Positions 56,219 through 64,000 of a stretch of DNA of 64,000 nt are shown piece by piece. Made by a program: the position numbers and the translations under genes. The notes under the pieces are model-generated. The model did no database searches. It was given only the letters and a program-made list of their open reading frames with translations, and had not been told where the DNA came from. This DNA is from Paraburkholderia sp. SG-MS1 (GTDB taxonomy: Bacteria > Pseudomonadota > Gammaproteobacteria > Burkholderiales > Burkholderiaceae), in the NCBI RefSeq assembly GCF_012275575.1, contig NZ_NPIH01000168.1, forward strand, positions 1-64,000, read 5' to 3'. Each line of letters opens with the position of its first letter. Position 1 is the first letter of the stretch.

Positions 56219-57583
56219 ATGACCACCATCGCCATCGAGACTCTGAGCCAGACCAGCGCGACCGACGAAGCGCCTCTGCTTGCCAGCTTCGCCCGTCAGC
56301 CGATTCTCACGCGGGAGGGCATGCTGTGCGGCTACGAAATCAAGGTGCGGGCGCCGGCGCTGCCGGTGGACGAAGCCGACCAGGCCGAAGCCAGCCACGA
56401 AGCCAATCCCGATGCATTGCCGGGCCAGCCGCCCACGCCGGCGCAACGCGTGGCGCGCGCCGTCGTCCGCGGTCTGCTGCAAAGCGACGTGCGCGGTGCG
56501 CTCACCGGACATCCGGCCTATGTCGACGTCAGCCGCGAGATGCTGCTGGACGATTCCATTCTGCGGTTACCGCCCGAGCGATTCATGCTCGAACTGTCGC
56601 CGGTGCTCGAGGTCGACGACGCACTGATCGCCAGGCTCGTGCAATTGCATACGCGGCGCTATCGCTTCGTGCTCGACGAAGTGACGCAGCCCAACGAGAC
56701 CTTTGCCAAATTGCTGCCCTACGTCGACGTGGTCAAGATCGACGTCGCGCGCGCGCCGCGTGCGCTGCTGCCCAAGCTCGCGAGCGTGCTGAAGTCGGCG
56801 GGCAAGCTGCTACTCGCCTGCGGGATCGACGCGCAGGCCGACTTCGAAGCGATGCACGGTCTCGGCTTCGACCGTTTTCAGGGCTACTTCTTCGCACGTG
56901 CGCAAAGCTCTGCGACGCGGCGTGTCAGCGCGCCGCGCCATGCGCTGCTGAATCTGCTGCAATTGCTGGCTGGCGATCCGACCGTTGCGCAACTCGAAGC
57001 GGAGCTGAAGCTCAATCCCGTGCTGGTGATGCACCTGATGAAGCTGGCGAATTCGAGTGGCCTCGCCGTCGGTCACAAAGTCACGACGCTGCGCGATGCG
57101 ATCAACGCGACCGGCACCGACCGCATCGCGCGCTGGACGCAGTTGCTGCTCTATGCCGACGGCCGCAAGGTCGCGCTCGAGGACGATCCGCTGCTGCAAC
57201 TCGCGGCGACCCGCGCACGCTTCATGGAACTGGCGATCGAGCGCTTGCCCGAAGCCGGCCGCGACGAGGCCGATGCAGCGTTTCTGACCGGCGTGTTCTC
57301 ATTTGTCGACGCGGTGTTCGGCGGCTCGCTCGAAAGCACGTTGAACGTGCTGACGCTGTCGCGCCCCATTCAGGCGGCGATCCTGCGTCGCGAGGGCATG
57401 CTGGGGGGCGTGCTGAGTACGGTCGAGGCGCTGGAGCGCGGCGAGTGGGAGCGGGTGGCCGCACTGTGCGAACACTTGCCGCCGCTGACGGTGGAGGAGG
57501 CCGCGCAAATGGGACTCGCGGCCGGCGCGTGGGCCGGTGTCGCGGATCGCAGCGCGCAAGGGTTGGAAAGGATCGAGGATTGA
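56219..57583 (+). CDS. EAL-HDOD signalling protein (YuxH-like), degenerate EAL
   Basis: A 454-residue protein. Residues about 20-250 are an EAL-type fold (FARQPILTREGMLCGYEIKVR, then YRFVLDEVTQP, VDVVKIDV, GFDRFQGYFFA), and about 250-430 an HDOD domain (LLNLLQLLAGDPTVAQLEAELKLNPVLVMHLMKLANSSGLAVG). The EAL lysine/glutamate motif AEKVE of active phosphodiesterases reads ACGID here, so it probably does not hydrolyse cyclic di-GMP and may act as a binding or scaffold protein. It starts a cluster of four signalling genes and has a paralogue at 61445. Confidence 0.85.
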   Translation: MTTIAIETLSQTSATDEAPLLASFARQPILTREGMLCGYEIKVRAPALPVDEADQAEASHEANPDALPGQPPTPAQRVARAVVRGLLQSDVRGALTGHPAYVDVSREMLLDDSILRLPPERFMLELSPVLEVDDALIARLVQLHTRRYRFVLDEVTQPNETFAKLLPYVDVVKIDVARAPRALLPKLASVLKSAGKLLLACGIDAQADFEAMHGLGFDRFQGYFFARAQSSATRRVSAPRHALLNLLQLLAGDPTVAQLEAELKLNPVLVMHLMKLANSSGLAVGHKVTTLRDAINATGTDRIARWTQLLLYADGRKVALEDDPLLQLAATRARFMELAIERLPEAGRDEADAAFLTGVFSFVDAVFGGSLESTLNVLTLSRPIQAAILRREGMLGGVLSTVEALERGEWERVAALCEHLPPLTVEEAAQMGLAAGAWAGVADRSAQGLERIED

Positions 57584-57751
57584 GGGCGAGGCCGGTGCAG
57601 CGGTGAGCCTCAGTTCAAGACCAGAACCGAGGCCGCGGTGTGCGGTGCACGCGGCGGACCTGGCGCCCGCGCAGGTGCTGCAAACCGCGAATCGGTTTCG
57701 CACGAACAACATCGAAGCAGGGCAAATACAGAACAGTCGAGAGTGAAACGC

Positions 57752-57768
57752 CGCGATCAACGATCGCG
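57752..57768. terminator. Possible bidirectional hairpin between convergent genes
   Basis: CGCGATC (57752-57758) and GATCGCG (57762-57768) form a perfect 7-bp stem with loop AAC, followed by CCACGTTTTC. It lies between the convergent EAL-HDOD and HDOD genes. The short T-run keeps confidence moderate. Confidence 0.45.
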
Positions 57769-57776
57769 CCACGTTT

Positions 57777-59234
57777 TCACATCATCTCCATTTCCCGCAT
57801 CTGCCCCAGGCCGAAAAAACGGCCTAACTCCTTCGCCAGCTCGTTCAACACGCTCATCTCCTTCTGCGAGATGCGGCGCGGCTCCTGCGCATGCGACCAG
57901 TCGCCGTATAACAGCGCCACCGTCTGGTCGCTTTCATCGACGACCGGCAGCAGCACGAAGGCACGGGTGTCGTCGAACGATCGGCGGAACCATTCCGGCA
58001 ATCGCGCGACCATTTTCGGATCGCGCGCATTCTCGATGAAGATGCCGACCGAGTTCGCAATCGCGAGATGAAACACGTCGGGCTCGAACGCGGTGTTGAA
58101 GGTCAGCTTCGGCAGTGCCGCGTCGATCTTCGGACCGAGGCCGAGGCGCGCCTTGAAGGTGCCGTTGCTGTGCTTGACGAACACTACCGTGCGCGCGAAG
58201 CCGAGGCCGGCCAGCACGGTTTCCGACGCCATCGCGAGGGCCGGCGCGAGCGGGCTGTCGGCGGGCAGCTCGCGCAGATCCTTGACGCCCACCGCGATGC
58301 GCGCCTCGGGACTGAGCGCCTCGCGCGCGATCGCATCCGCGTTGGCGCGCAGCTCGACGATCTCGGCCATCACGCCATCGCCGCCTTCTTCGCGGGCAAG
58401 CGCGACGCTCATCTGGAGCAGCACGTCGGGGTCCGTATTCAACGCGCCGCTATAGTCCTGCGCCAGTTCGGCGATGCGCGCCTCGCGTTCCCAATCCGGC
58501 ATGTTCTGCTGGGTGAGCACGTCGGCGACCGCGGTCGAATAGTTGGTGATGGCGCGCAGCCACTGCACCTGGCGTGGTTGCTCGACGTCCTGCGGATCGA
58601 ACTCGCCCATGCCCGAGCGGATCATGTCGGGCAGACGCCAGCGCACCGCGGCTTCCGCCCCGATCTCGTCGAAGGTCACGCCGAGCACGAGCACGCACGC
58701 ATCGGCTTCGAGTGTGCCGTCGTCGATATGACGGCGAATCTGATCCCACTCGGCGTCCAGATAGAACACCACCAGCAGCTTGCCGATCTGCCGCATCAGC
58801 GTGCAGACCACCGCTTCCTCGCCTGCGCGCAGGTCGCCGCGCTCGGTCAGCTTGCGTGCGACGCAGCCCGACAGCAGCGTGCGGTTCAATTCGAGTTTCG
58901 CGTCGATGCGGCGCGGCGCGCTGTGATGAAAGTGATCGACGATCTTCAGGCCGACGACGAGATGGCCGACCGCATCCATGCCGAGCACCATCAGCGCGCG
59001 CGACACGGTCGTGATGTTGCCGCCGAACGCCATGTACATCGCCGAATTGGCGAGCCGCAGCACCTTTTGCGTCAACGCGAAATCCGACAGCACCACCTGC
59101 ACGAGACCCGTGAAATCGAGGTCGTCGTTGTTCATTGCCGCCATGGTGGTACGCAGCGACTGCGACAGCATGGGGAAATCGCCGCGCTCGCTCATTCGCG
59201 TCCAGAGCCGGTCGAGCACTGTCGCCTTTACCAT
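57777..59234 (-). CDS. HDOD domain protein with C-terminal GAF-like region
   Basis: A 485-residue protein from ATG 59234 (MVKATVLDRLWTRMSERGDFPMLSQSL). The HDOD domain covers about 15-220 (LVQVVLSDFALTQKVLRLANSAMYMAFGGNITTVSRALMVLGMDAVGHLV), with LMRQIGKLLVVFYL in the metal-site region lacking a full HD pair, as usual for HDOD. The C-terminal 170 residues (TVVFVKHSNGTFKARLGLGPKID, then AFVLLPVVDESDQTVALLYGDW) resemble a GAF sensor. It probably relays a signal to flagellar, biofilm or stress outputs. It is transcribed in the same direction as the downstream PAS-GGDEF-EAL gene at 59326, which lies upstream in transcription. Confidence 0.8.
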   Translation of the reverse strand: MVKATVLDRLWTRMSERGDFPMLSQSLRTTMAAMNNDDLDFTGLVQVVLSDFALTQKVLRLANSAMYMAFGGNITTVSRALMVLGMDAVGHLVVGLKIVDHFHHSAPRRIDAKLELNRTLLSGCVARKLTERGDLRAGEEAVVCTLMRQIGKLLVVFYLDAEWDQIRRHIDDGTLEADACVLVLGVTFDEIGAEAAVRWRLPDMIRSGMGEFDPQDVEQPRQVQWLRAITNYSTAVADVLTQQNMPDWEREARIAELAQDYSGALNTDPDVLLQMSVALAREEGGDGVMAEIVELRANADAIAREALSPEARIAVGVKDLRELPADSPLAPALAMASETVLAGLGFARTVVFVKHSNGTFKARLGLGPKIDAALPKLTFNTAFEPDVFHLAIANSVGIFIENARDPKMVARLPEWFRRSFDDTRAFVLLPVVDESDQTVALLYGDWSHAQEPRRISQKEMSVLNELAKELGRFFGLGQMREMEMM

Positions 59235-59325
59235 GTGAGTCCCGCAAAAACCATACATGTTCCAATGAGTGCCACGCCGGCCTCGGGCCGGCTTGTTCCA
59301 CCGCGTAAGCGCAGCCCCCGCATGG

Positions 59326-61140
59326 CTAGGCGGTGTGCAGATGAAGCGTGCGCATTTCGAAACGCCGCGCCAGTTCGTCGGAGGGCAGTGCCTTGCAGAC
59401 AAGCCAGCCCTGAATGTGATCGCAGCCCATCTCGGTGAGCAGCGTGCGTTGCGCTTCCGTTTCGACGCCTTCGGCAACCAGTTCGAGGTCGAGCGTCTGG
59501 GCCAGCCCGACGACCGCGCTAACGATTGCCTGATCGTTTCGCGAGGTTAGCAGATTCTCGACAAAACTCCGGTCGATCTTGAGTTTGGCGAGCGGAAATC
59601 GTTGTAGATACGCGAGGCTCGAATAGCCAGTGCCGAAATCGTCGACGGCGAAGCGGATGCCCATCGCCGTCAGTTCTTCGAGCAGACCCTTCGCGTGCGC
59701 CGGGTCGTGCATCAGCAGGCTCTCGGTAATCTCGAACACGAGGCGGCGCGGATCGATGCCGGTCAGCTCGATCGCCTCGCGCACGGAGTCCTTGAAGCGG
59801 GGGTCGCGGAACTGCTGCGGCGACACGTTCACGGCCACGTATTGCAGCGAGATGCCTTTCGCGTCCCACTGGATCAGCTGCATGCACGCGACCTTCAGCA
59901 CCCAGTTGCCGAGGAAGTTGATGAGCCCGATCGACTCCGCGAGCGGAATGAACATCGACGGCGGCACAAGGCCATGTACCGGATGCGACCAGCGGATCAG
60001 CGCTTCGACGCCGACCACGCCGTGCGTGCGGCTGCTCGTGATCGGCTGGAAATGCAGCGAGAACTCGCCGTTGCGCACGCCGTCGTAGAGATCGGCTTCG
60101 AGCTTCAGACGTTCGGCGTCGGCGGGGTTGTCGTCGGGCACGTAGAACGCGAGCGTGTTGCCGCCGGCCGCCTTGGCTTGCAGCAGCGCGTGGTCGGCCC
60201 AGCGCAGCAGGTGGGTGTCGTGGGCGGCGGTGTCGTTGGCGTGACGCACGTCGGGATAGAGCGCAATGCCGATGCTCGCAGACAGATGCACCTGCTGGCC
60301 CTTGAACACATAGGGCTGCTGGATCGCGGTCAACAGACGCCGCGCCAGCGCCTCGGCGGCAGCGGCCGCGTCCGTGCGGCTGGCCGCGGGCTTGACGAGG
60401 ATCGCGAACTCGTCGCTCGCGACGCGCGCCACGGTCTCGCTAGGGCTCGTCATGTTCATGAGACGCCGCGACGTGTCGCGCAGCATCTCGTCACCGGCGT
60501 CGTAGCCGAGCGCGCGGTTCACGCGCTGGTAGTCGTCGATGTCGAGCAGCAGCAGCGCGACCGGCGTGCCGTGCGCGTCCGCCTGATGCTGCGCGTCGAG
60601 CAACGCGGGCAGCAGCGCCGACTGGTTGGCCAGATTGGTCAGGCGATCCAGGTGCAGCGCCTGGGTCAGACGTTCCTCGGTGGCGCGCCAGGCCGACACG
60701 TCGAAGCCGGCGATCGCATAGCCGTCGATGCCGTCGTGGCTGCTGCGCACGACGCGCAGTTCGACGGTGATCGGATAGGTCAGCGACTTGATCAGGCTCA
60801 GCGTCGCTTTCTCGACGTTGCCCGAGATCGCGGCGCGCGTCAGCAAGGCGTCGAGACGCGGCACGTCAGCCGGTGCGACGAGTTCGTGCAGCGTGATCGT
60901 TTCCAGATACTCGCGGTGATAGCCGATGAAGCGCAGGCTCGCGTCGGACACATAGATGAAGCGCTGGGCATCGTCGACGTGCGCGAGCAGATCGACGGCG
61001 CCGACCACCTGTTCCAGTTGCGCCGCGCGGCTTGTGCCGCGCTTCGGTGCGCCGTCGGCGCGGCGGCCGAATGCACGAAACCGGTCGATGACCGTGCGCA
61101 AGGAGCCCCGGCGGGGCGCGATGATCCTGTTCGCTTCCAT
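59326..61140 (-). CDS. PAS-GGDEF-EAL protein, probable cyclic-di-GMP phosphodiesterase
   Basis: A 604-residue protein from ATG 61140 (TTG 61155 adds five residues). Domains: PAS (about 45-145, VDDAQRFIYVSDASLRFIGYHREYLETITLHELV), GGDEF (about 155-335) and EAL (about 345-595). The GGDEF signature reads ASDEF (241-245), so cyclase activity is doubtful. The EAL domain is intact: EALIRW (379-381), NVSPQQF, ITESLL, VDDFGTGYSSLAYLQRFPLAKLKIDRSFV and AEGVE, all the metal and catalytic residues. It should hydrolyse cyclic di-GMP to pGpG, with the GGDEF domain perhaps sensing GTP. There is no transmembrane segment, so it is cytoplasmic. Confidence 0.9.
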   Translation of the reverse strand: MEANRIIAPRRGSLRTVIDRFRAFGRRADGAPKRGTSRAAQLEQVVGAVDLLAHVDDAQRFIYVSDASLRFIGYHREYLETITLHELVAPADVPRLDALLTRAAISGNVEKATLSLIKSLTYPITVELRVVRSSHDGIDGYAIAGFDVSAWRATEERLTQALHLDRLTNLANQSALLPALLDAQHQADAHGTPVALLLLDIDDYQRVNRALGYDAGDEMLRDTSRRLMNMTSPSETVARVASDEFAILVKPAASRTDAAAAAEALARRLLTAIQQPYVFKGQQVHLSASIGIALYPDVRHANDTAAHDTHLLRWADHALLQAKAAGGNTLAFYVPDDNPADAERLKLEADLYDGVRNGEFSLHFQPITSSRTHGVVGVEALIRWSHPVHGLVPPSMFIPLAESIGLINFLGNWVLKVACMQLIQWDAKGISLQYVAVNVSPQQFRDPRFKDSVREAIELTGIDPRRLVFEITESLLMHDPAHAKGLLEELTAMGIRFAVDDFGTGYSSLAYLQRFPLAKLKIDRSFVENLLTSRNDQAIVSAVVGLAQTLDLELVAEGVETEAQRTLLTEMGCDHIQGWLVCKALPSDELARRFEMRTLHLHTA

Positions 61141-61444
61141 GTTTGTCGCTGGCAACCTGTGTTCGTCTGGCAGGCGGGGCGGCGCGTTGTTCCGCGGGTT
61201 CGGGCGGTCGAGAGATAGCAGGCCGCCCCATCAGAACGAGATAACGACCCGCACCGGAGAATCTTTAGCGGATGACGCAAAAAACATCTGGTAAGAATGC
61301 GCATGGAGGCACTGGCGACGGTCTTGCCGCGATTCGGTTAAAGTGGCGCCGCTTGCCGTCCGTTAATAGAACCAATCCCCGTTGTGCAGTACCGGCGTGA
61401 CGTCGCTGCTGCGTAGCCTTTCCGAATACTTGCACCGATGATCC

Positions 61445-62782
61445 ATGTCCGAACGTCATACTGCTGCGACGCCTGTCCGGCGCATCGAGGTGCCTGACGC
61501 ATTCGCCGACGCGGCGCAGCCTGGCTGCGCCGCGCAGTTTGTCTACCTCGGCCGCCAACCGATCCTCGATCGCGCCGGTGCGCTCAACGCCTACGAGTTG
61601 CTGTTCCGCGCCGGAGCACACAACTACGCCGAAGTCGGCGATGACGCCCAGGCCACCGCCCAGGTGGTCGCGCATACGCTCGGCGGGATCGGCGTGCCGG
61701 CGGTGCTCGGGCCGCACCGCGGCTTCGTCAACATCGATCGTGCGCTGCTGTTCAATGACATCGTCCATCTGATGCCGCCCGAGCGCTTCGTGCTCGAGAT
61801 CCTCGAAACCGTCAAGTTCGACGCGCCGCTTGCGCGCCGGCTTAGCGAGTTGCGGCGCGTGGGCTTTCAGGTGGCGCTCGACGACGTCAGCGAGCTGTCG
61901 CACGAGCTGATCGAGGTGCTGCCGTACACCGACATCGTCAAGATCGACTTTCTCGAGACGCGGCGCGCTGCGCTCCCCGAACTGGCCGCCACCGTGCGCG
62001 GCTACGGCAAGACGCTGGTCGCCGAGAAGGTCGAGACGCGCGAGGACTTTTCGCTGGCGCGCGAGCTCGGCTTCGATCTGTTCCAGGGCTACTTCTTCGC
62101 GCGGCCGCAGGTGCTGGCCGCGCCGCGCAGCCGCTCGCTGCGCCCGGGGCTGTTGCGGCTGCTCGCACTGCTTTCGTGCGATGCCGGCATCTTTGAACTC
62201 GAGGCTGAACTCAAGCTGAATCCGGGCGTGGTGATGCAACTGCTGCGGCTCGTCAATTCGAGCGCGTTCGGGCTGGGGCGCAACATTGCGTCGCTGCGCG
62301 AGGCAATCATTGCCACCGGTACGCGGCAGATTGCGCGCTGGGCCCAGCTGCTGCTGTACGCGGACAGCGGTGATCTGTCCTGGCGCGCCGATCCGCTGGT
62401 ACAACTGGCCGGCACCCGCTCGCGTTTCATGGAGCTGGCCGCGAACTGGCTGCGCCCATCCGACGACGAATTCGCCGATGCCGCGTTCATGACCGGCATT
62501 TTTTCTCTGGTCCACGTGGTGGTCGGCAGCACGCCGCGCACGGTGCTGGAGAAGCTCGGTCTCGCGCCGCAAATTCGCGAAGCGATCGTGTCGGGCGGCG
62601 GCGAGTTAGGCGTGTTGCTGCGGATCGCCGAAGTGGCGGGCGAGGGCGGCGATGCCGCCTCGATTGCGGCAGCGCCCGATGCGCCGGCCGGTTTCGCGAC
62701 GCTGACGCCGGACGTGCTGTCGGAGTTGAATCTGTCGGCGGCGGCGTGGTTCGGCGCGCACGTCGCGGAAGCGTCCACCTGA
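61445..62782 (+). CDS. EAL-HDOD signalling protein (YuxH-like)
   Basis: A 445-residue paralogue of the protein at 56219. The EAL part begins YLGRQPILDRAGALNAYELLFRAG and keeps FVNIDRALLFND, VALDDVSELS, VKIDFLE and LVAEKVET, closer to canonical EAL residues than its paralogue although the tandem acidic pair is incomplete. The HDOD part is LLRLLALLSCDAGIFELEAELKLNPGVVMQLLRLVNSSAFGLGRNIASLREAI. Its start is 304 bases from the divergent PAS-GGDEF-EAL gene. Cyclic-di-GMP binding or weak hydrolysis is possible. Confidence 0.85.
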   Translation: MSERHTAATPVRRIEVPDAFADAAQPGCAAQFVYLGRQPILDRAGALNAYELLFRAGAHNYAEVGDDAQATAQVVAHTLGGIGVPAVLGPHRGFVNIDRALLFNDIVHLMPPERFVLEILETVKFDAPLARRLSELRRVGFQVALDDVSELSHELIEVLPYTDIVKIDFLETRRAALPELAATVRGYGKTLVAEKVETREDFSLARELGFDLFQGYFFARPQVLAAPRSRSLRPGLLRLLALLSCDAGIFELEAELKLNPGVVMQLLRLVNSSAFGLGRNIASLREAIIATGTRQIARWAQLLLYADSGDLSWRADPLVQLAGTRSRFMELAANWLRPSDDEFADAAFMTGIFSLVHVVVGSTPRTVLEKLGLAPQIREAIVSGGGELGVLLRIAEVAGEGGDAASIAAAPDAPAGFATLTPDVLSELNLSAAAWFGAHVAEAST

Positions 62783-62957
62783 GACGGCTGGGCGCGGTGC
62801 GCCGCGCGGATGTCTGTCGGTGCCATGACGCACTCGGTGCGTACGTGTTCCAATAGAGCGCGAAGGGGGCCGGGGCTGCGTCGAAACCGCCGCCGCCGAC
62901 TCGTCAAACTCATTTCGACTGATTGAACGACGCGTGCAGCCACGCCTGGAGGAGCAC

Positions 62958-63518
62958 ATGAAGAGGACAATCGTATCGGTGGCGCTGGCCGCCCTCATGT
63001 CGGCCGGATTCGCCGTGTACTCGTCGAGCGCCTGCGCGACGCTCAAGCCTGGCGACACGGCGCCGCCATTCACCGCGGAGGCGTCGCTGGGCGGCAAGGC
63101 CTACACCTATTCGCTTGCCGACGAGTTGAAGAAAGGGCCGGTGGTGCTGTACTTCTACCCGGCTGCCTTTACCAAGGGCTGCACCATCGAGGCGCACGAG
63201 TTCGCCGACGCCGTCGACGAGTACAAGAAATACGGCGCGACCGTGATCGGCGTATCGCACGACAACATCGACACGTTGACGAAGTTTTCGGTGAGCGAAT
63301 GCCGCAGCAAATTCCCGGTTGCCGCGGACGCCGATTCGAAAGTGATCGGCGCCTACGATGCCGGCATGCCGATGCATAGCTCGATGGCCAATCGCGTGTC
63401 GTACGTGATCGCGCCCGACGGCAAGATCATTTACGAGTACACGAGCCTGTCGCCGGAGAAGCACGTCGAGAATACGCTCAAGGCGGTGAAGGACTGGGCG
63501 CAGGCGCATAAACAGTAA
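62958..63518 (+). CDS. Exported peroxiredoxin (AhpC/TSA-BCP type)
   Basis: A 186-residue protein with a signal peptide (MKRTIVSVALAALMSAGFAVYSSSACA). ATG 62958 follows GGAGGAG closely. The thioredoxin fold contains the peroxidatic Cys75 in YPAAFTKGCTIEAHEF, equivalent to the PxxxT-x-x-C motif; the resolving cysteine may be Cys in SVSECRSKFP. GVSHDNIDTLTKFS is a typical peroxiredoxin block. It reduces peroxides in the periplasm. It is monocistronic, with only a weak hairpin (CCGCC/GGCGG at 63574-63586) after it. Confidence 0.88.
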   Translation: MKRTIVSVALAALMSAGFAVYSSSACATLKPGDTAPPFTAEASLGGKAYTYSLADELKKGPVVLYFYPAAFTKGCTIEAHEFADAVDEYKKYGATVIGVSHDNIDTLTKFSVSECRSKFPVAADADSKVIGAYDAGMPMHSSMANRVSYVIAPDGKIIYEYTSLSPEKHVENTLKAVKDWAQAHKQ

Positions 63519-63682
63519 GCGGCGTCCCGCGCAATCAGCGGGTGGCCCGGCGCTCGCTCTGCCAGCCAGTCAGCCGCCCTCGGCGGTTTGCTTGCGGGAG
63601 GCGCGTTATCCGCAACGGTGCTTTGCGCTGAGAGCCGGCATCGCTTGTGCTAGGCTGGATTTTTTTGCCGGGTGAGTGTGCG

Positions 63683-64000
63683 ATGCCGATTGTGGTTGTG
63701 TTGATTGCGCTGATCGCGCTGGTGTACGGGGCGGTACGGGCGTTTTATGCGTTGCAGGCGGCCTTCGGGCTGGCCGTGGCGATTGGTGTGGCGGTGCTGG
63801 TTGCGTTGTTGCTGATTGCCGCCGCGATGTATGGGTGGCGCCGCCGCCAGGAGGTCGCTGCGAATGTTCGCGACGGCGACTGGACGCACGAGCTCAAAGG
63901 AAGCTGGGGTTCGGTGCGGCTTGCTGCGGCCAAGCGGTTCTGCGAGATTCAGATCGGCGACGAGCGCGGGGCGTACATCTTCGCCGATCTGCTGGGAGCC
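63683..64000 (+). CDS. Membrane protein, 5' part
   Basis: The frame is open to the end of the window, so the gene is incomplete (106 residues seen). Two hydrophobic helices (PIVVVLIALIALVYGAV and LAVAIGVAVLVALLLIAAAMYGW) are followed by RRRQ, giving an inner-membrane anchor with a cytoplasmic domain starting VRDGDWTHELKGSWGSVRLAAAKRFCEIQIGDERGAYIFADL. I do not recognise the family. No strong ribosome binding site is seen (GGTGAG 9 bases upstream). Confidence 0.6.
   Translation, partial: MPIVVVLIALIALVYGAVRAFYALQAAFGLAVAIGVAVLVALLLIAAAMYGWRRRQEVAANVRDGDWTHELKGSWGSVRLAAAKRFCEIQIGDERGAYIFADLLGA

Noticed and set aside
58068..59438. 456-residue plus-strand frame opposite the HDOD gene
   Set aside because: Antisense shadow in high-GC DNA; the HDOD protein on the minus strand is clearly the coding strand.

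Overview
The window is high-GC chromosomal DNA of a Burkholderia/Paraburkholderia-type betaproteobacterium, interrupted by one large lower-GC island. The assignment rests on the complete arginine succinyltransferase (AST) cluster with two AstA-type subunits, the HisQMP/ArgT-type transporter, the imuA-imuB-dnaE2 cassette and the codon use; the species cannot be fixed from sequence alone.

Left core (1-15255). After the 3' end of an SsuA-like binding-protein gene come a BamE-like lipoprotein and a patatin-like phospholipase. A basic-amino-acid catabolic locus follows: hisQ-hisM-hisP (permease and ATPase), an AraC/GATase-type regulator resembling Pseudomonas ArgR, then astC-aruF-aruG-astD-astB-astE and the periplasmic binding protein argT. 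Together these import arginine/ornithine and degrade arginine through succinylated intermediates to glutamate and succinate. A strong hairpin terminator ends the locus. Next comes the 3' half of an acetoacetate decarboxylase gene (adc, minus strand).

Island (about 15256-55615, 40.4 kb). It splits adc: the 5' half of the same gene lies at 55608-55952. Both ends carry a matching terminal inverted repeat (TTTTCTAGAC + A/T + G) next to a shared CCCA. The left end holds a four-gene operon: a degenerate recombinase, a complete tyrosine recombinase, a small protein and a second tyrosine recombinase. The cargo, left to right, is: a double-XRE regulator; a small operon with tandem HAD-phosphatase-like paralogues; a giant NACHT-like NTPase with a C-terminal PD-(D/E)XK domain (minus strand); SRAP plus a small Cys-rich gene, divergent from imuA-imuB-dnaE2 across a LexA box; an unknown two-gene unit with a PD-(D/E)XK protein; a second giant NTPase-nuclease; a SIR2-unknown-SMC operon resembling Lamassu; and a Hachiman (hamA-hamB) system. 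A small gene lies near the right end. This is a defence island with an SOS mutagenesis cassette. The two giant NTPases share a C-terminal nuclease-like domain with residue-exact spacing and are the best candidates for an undescribed system.

Right core (55616-64000). Four cyclic-di-GMP/HDOD signalling genes are clustered (two EAL-HDOD proteins, one HDOD-GAF-like protein, one PAS-GGDEF-EAL protein). They are followed by an exported peroxiredoxin and the start of a membrane protein that runs off the window.
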